Source: Bacteroides sp. CAG:545
Lineage (GTDB): Bacteria > Bacteroidota > Bacteroidia > Bacteroidales > UBA932
Length of the DNA stretch: 35,225 nucleotides
Assembly: GCA_000432515.1 (NCBI GenBank)
Contig: HF996029.1
Location: forward strand, 1 to 35,225
Direction: 5' to 3'
Shown: piece by piece, positions 33,769 through 35,225 of the stretch
Layout: each line of letters opens with the position of its first letter
Numbering within the stretch: the first letter of the stretch is position 1
Program-made: the position numbers and the translations under genes
Notes under the pieces: model-generated
What the model was told of the DNA's origin: nothing
Database searches by the model: none
Seen by the model: the letters and a program-made list of their open reading frames with translations, nothing else

Positions 33769-34962
33769 CTAAGCGGATTTCTTTCCGGCAAGAGAAATCA
33801 GCACGCAGACGAGCGTAAACATTGAGCTGCAGAGGAAAAGCGCCCCTGTGGTGATGAACATGTCCCCCATTCCCGCTATCGCAGGCACAATTCCGCCGAA
33901 AGCATAACCGATGGCGCCGAGCAGGGCAGATGCGACCCCTGCATTGTCCCGTCCCGAATCCATAGCTGAGACGTTGGAGGCGGTGGAGACTATGCCGACT
34001 ATCAACATCAGGATAAATATCAGTATCTCGTACCACCAGAACCCCGGTTTGAAAAAAAGCGCGACCGCCGTCAACACCGAGAATCCCGCGAGCGCGAATG
34101 TACCGAACCGGATAGCCGCATCATTGTCCTTGAATTTAGGGATGAGCGCTGCCGCGATGGCGAAGGTCAATGCATTGAATCCGAATACTATACTGAAATG
34201 CAGAGTGGATAGTCCGTAATGCTCCTGCATAATGAATGGAGCGGAGGCTATGTTGGTGAAAAGCACGCCCATGGAGAACATATACGTAAGAACATACAGA
34301 AGGAACCGCCTGTTGCTCAATATGTTGTAGATGCCGCCGGTAATGACTTTCAATGACGAGGACTTGTAGATGCTCAGGTTCTTGAACGAGAGGTTCTCAT
34401 CCATGCGGGTAGCTCCGATGAGCAGTGCCGCCGACAACACTATAAGGCTCCAGAATATGGCCCGCCAGCCTCCCACAAGGGCTATAAGTCCGCCCACGAT
34501 AGGTGCAGCCACCGTCGCCACGCCATTGACCGCAGCTATCATTGACATCATTTTCGTCAATTCCTTTCCCCTGTACCGGTCTGTGGCAATGCTTCTGGAA
34601 AGGACGACTCCTCCGGATCCGGCCAGGCCCTGGAAGAGCCTCATGATGATGAATTCATGGACATTGGCAGAGAAGATGCAGCCGAATGTGGATATCAGGA
34701 ACAGGGCCATAGCGCATATCAAAGGACGTTTCCGACCGTACCTGTCGCTTACCGGGCCGAATATCAGCTGGCCGACTGCAAGCCCGACAAGACCTGTGGT
34801 CAGGCCTAACTGCACCTTGGACACCGGGCAGTCGAACCAGTCCTGCATGGCAGGCAGCACCGGAACATACATGTCCATTACGAAAGGCCCGAAAGCGCTC
34901 AACGCTCCCAAATACACAAGGACGAATGTGTTTCCTCCTGATATGTGGCTGTCTTTACCCAT
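33769..34962 (-). CDS. Bcr/CflA-type multidrug efflux MFS transporter
   Basis: A 397-residue polytopic membrane protein with about twelve helices. The loop between helices 2 and 3 reads GPVSDRYGRKRPL, the MFS signature, and helix 1 (GPFVMDMYVPVLPAM) and the LFQGLAGSGGVVLSRSIATDRY stretch are typical of Bcr/CflA (bicyclomycin and chloramphenicol resistance) proteins. It exports small organic compounds by proton antiport. The C-terminal end is short and basic. It stops about 27 bases before the hydrolase gene on the same strand, so they may be cotranscribed. Substrate not determined. Confidence 0.9.
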   Translation of the reverse strand: MGKDSHISGGNTFVLVYLGALSAFGPFVMDMYVPVLPAMQDWFDCPVSKVQLGLTTGLVGLAVGQLIFGPVSDRYGRKRPLICAMALFLISTFGCIFSANVHEFIIMRLFQGLAGSGGVVLSRSIATDRYRGKELTKMMSMIAAVNGVATVAAPIVGGLIALVGGWRAIFWSLIVLSAALLIGATRMDENLSFKNLSIYKSSSLKVITGGIYNILSNRRFLLYVLTYMFSMGVLFTNIASAPFIMQEHYGLSTLHFSIVFGFNALTFAIAAALIPKFKDNDAAIRFGTFALAGFSVLTAVALFFKPGFWWYEILIFILMLIVGIVSTASNVSAMDSGRDNAGVASALLGAIGYAFGGIVPAIAGMGDMFITTGALFLCSSMFTLVCVLISLAGKKSA

Positions 34963-34984
34963 AAGTCGCTATCCTCACCTTTAA

Positions 34985-35225
34985 TCAGAGTCCGTAGATT
35001 TCATTCATTTTCAGCAGCACATTCTTGACTCTTTCTTTAAGACTCTCCGGAGCAAGCACCTCCACCAGATATCCCTGGGACATTATTCGCTGTATAAGGT
35101 CTGTCGTGATGCACATTCTGAATTCAAAGACCGCATAGTCCGGCCCTGTCACCACTTCCTTCTGGGAATGATGCCACGGAATGCTGCGAAGATATTCTTC
35201 CTGACCGTCTTTCACTTTCAGCAGG
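34985..35225 (-). CDS. WYL-domain transcriptional regulator, C-terminal end (cut by window edge)
   Basis: Eighty codons and one base of the end of a gene reading in from beyond base 35225. The visible C-terminal sequence LRSIPWHHSQKEVV, YAVFEFRMCITTDLIQRI and GYLVEVLAPESLKERVKNVL matches the WCX tail that follows the WYL domain in DeoR/YafY-type regulators. WYL domains sense small ligands or nucleic acids. The N-terminal DNA-binding part lies outside the window. It stops 22 bases before the MFS gene on the same strand, so it may control that exporter. Confidence 0.8.
   Translation of the reverse strand, partial: LLKVKDGQEEYLRSIPWHHSQKEVVTGPDYAVFEFRMCITTDLIQRIMSQGYLVEVLAPESLKERVKNVLLKMNEIYGL

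Overview
The window reads as a chromosomal segment of a Bacteroidales bacterium, probably from a gut or similar metagenome. The reasons are a UpxY-type NusG paralog heading a polysaccharide operon, a Wzi-family capsule assembly protein, -7 boxes of the Bacteroidetes form TAnnTTTG, a DUF4886 protein, a DUF4925-like lipoprotein, and a nucleoside kinase with an N-terminal extension. No rRNA, tRNA, CRISPR array, transposase or phage gene was found.

Region 1 (1-11534, minus strand) is an exopolysaccharide/capsule operon read right to left. A promoter near 11503-11534 is followed by a UpxY-like antiterminator, a membrane-bound UDP-sugar 4,6-dehydratase (CapD/WbpM class), UDP-glucose dehydrogenase, a UDP-glucuronate 4-epimerase and a Wzi-like outer-membrane protein. 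Next come an ABC-type AAA ATPase with a small TOPRIM-like partner, and then CapE, CapF and the start of CapG, which together would make UDP-N-acetyl-L-fucosamine. The ATPase pair is AT-richer than its surroundings and has no obvious role in sugar synthesis; it is the best candidate for a defence or other accessory cassette. Two anomalies lie next to each other. The partner gene carries a one-base frameshift, and capE carries three near-tandem duplications of about 100 bp.

Region 2 (11659-20661, minus strand) is a tightly packed operon: LolA, a small lipoprotein, a GT2-DUF2062 fusion, a 1332-residue MMPL transporter fused to a PlsC acyltransferase and a methyltransferase, a C45 Ntn-hydrolase/acyltransferase, and RmlD. 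It resembles the transport and tailoring half of aryl-polyene/flexirubin-type lipid clusters, but no ketosynthase, ACP or ammonia-lyase is present here.

Region 3 (20633-24336) holds a strongly palindromic intergenic element, a DUF4886 SGNH-like exported protein, and a pyrimidine salvage pair: a uridine-kinase-like enzyme divergent from upp. A strong bidirectional terminator ends this block.

Region 4 (24337-31260) is threonine and one-carbon metabolism. kbl diverges from tdh, and tdh is followed closely by metH and metF, so threonine-derived glycine carbon could feed methionine synthesis.

Region 5 (31264-35225, minus strand) has a DUF4925-like lipoprotein, a YqiA-like hydrolase fused to a degenerate nucleotidase-like domain, a Bcr/CflA-type MFS exporter and the C-terminal end of a WYL-domain regulator.

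Across the whole window the heptamer GTCAATG (either strand) occurs about 50 times by manual count, roughly ten-fold more than expected by chance. This may be the most novel signal in the window.
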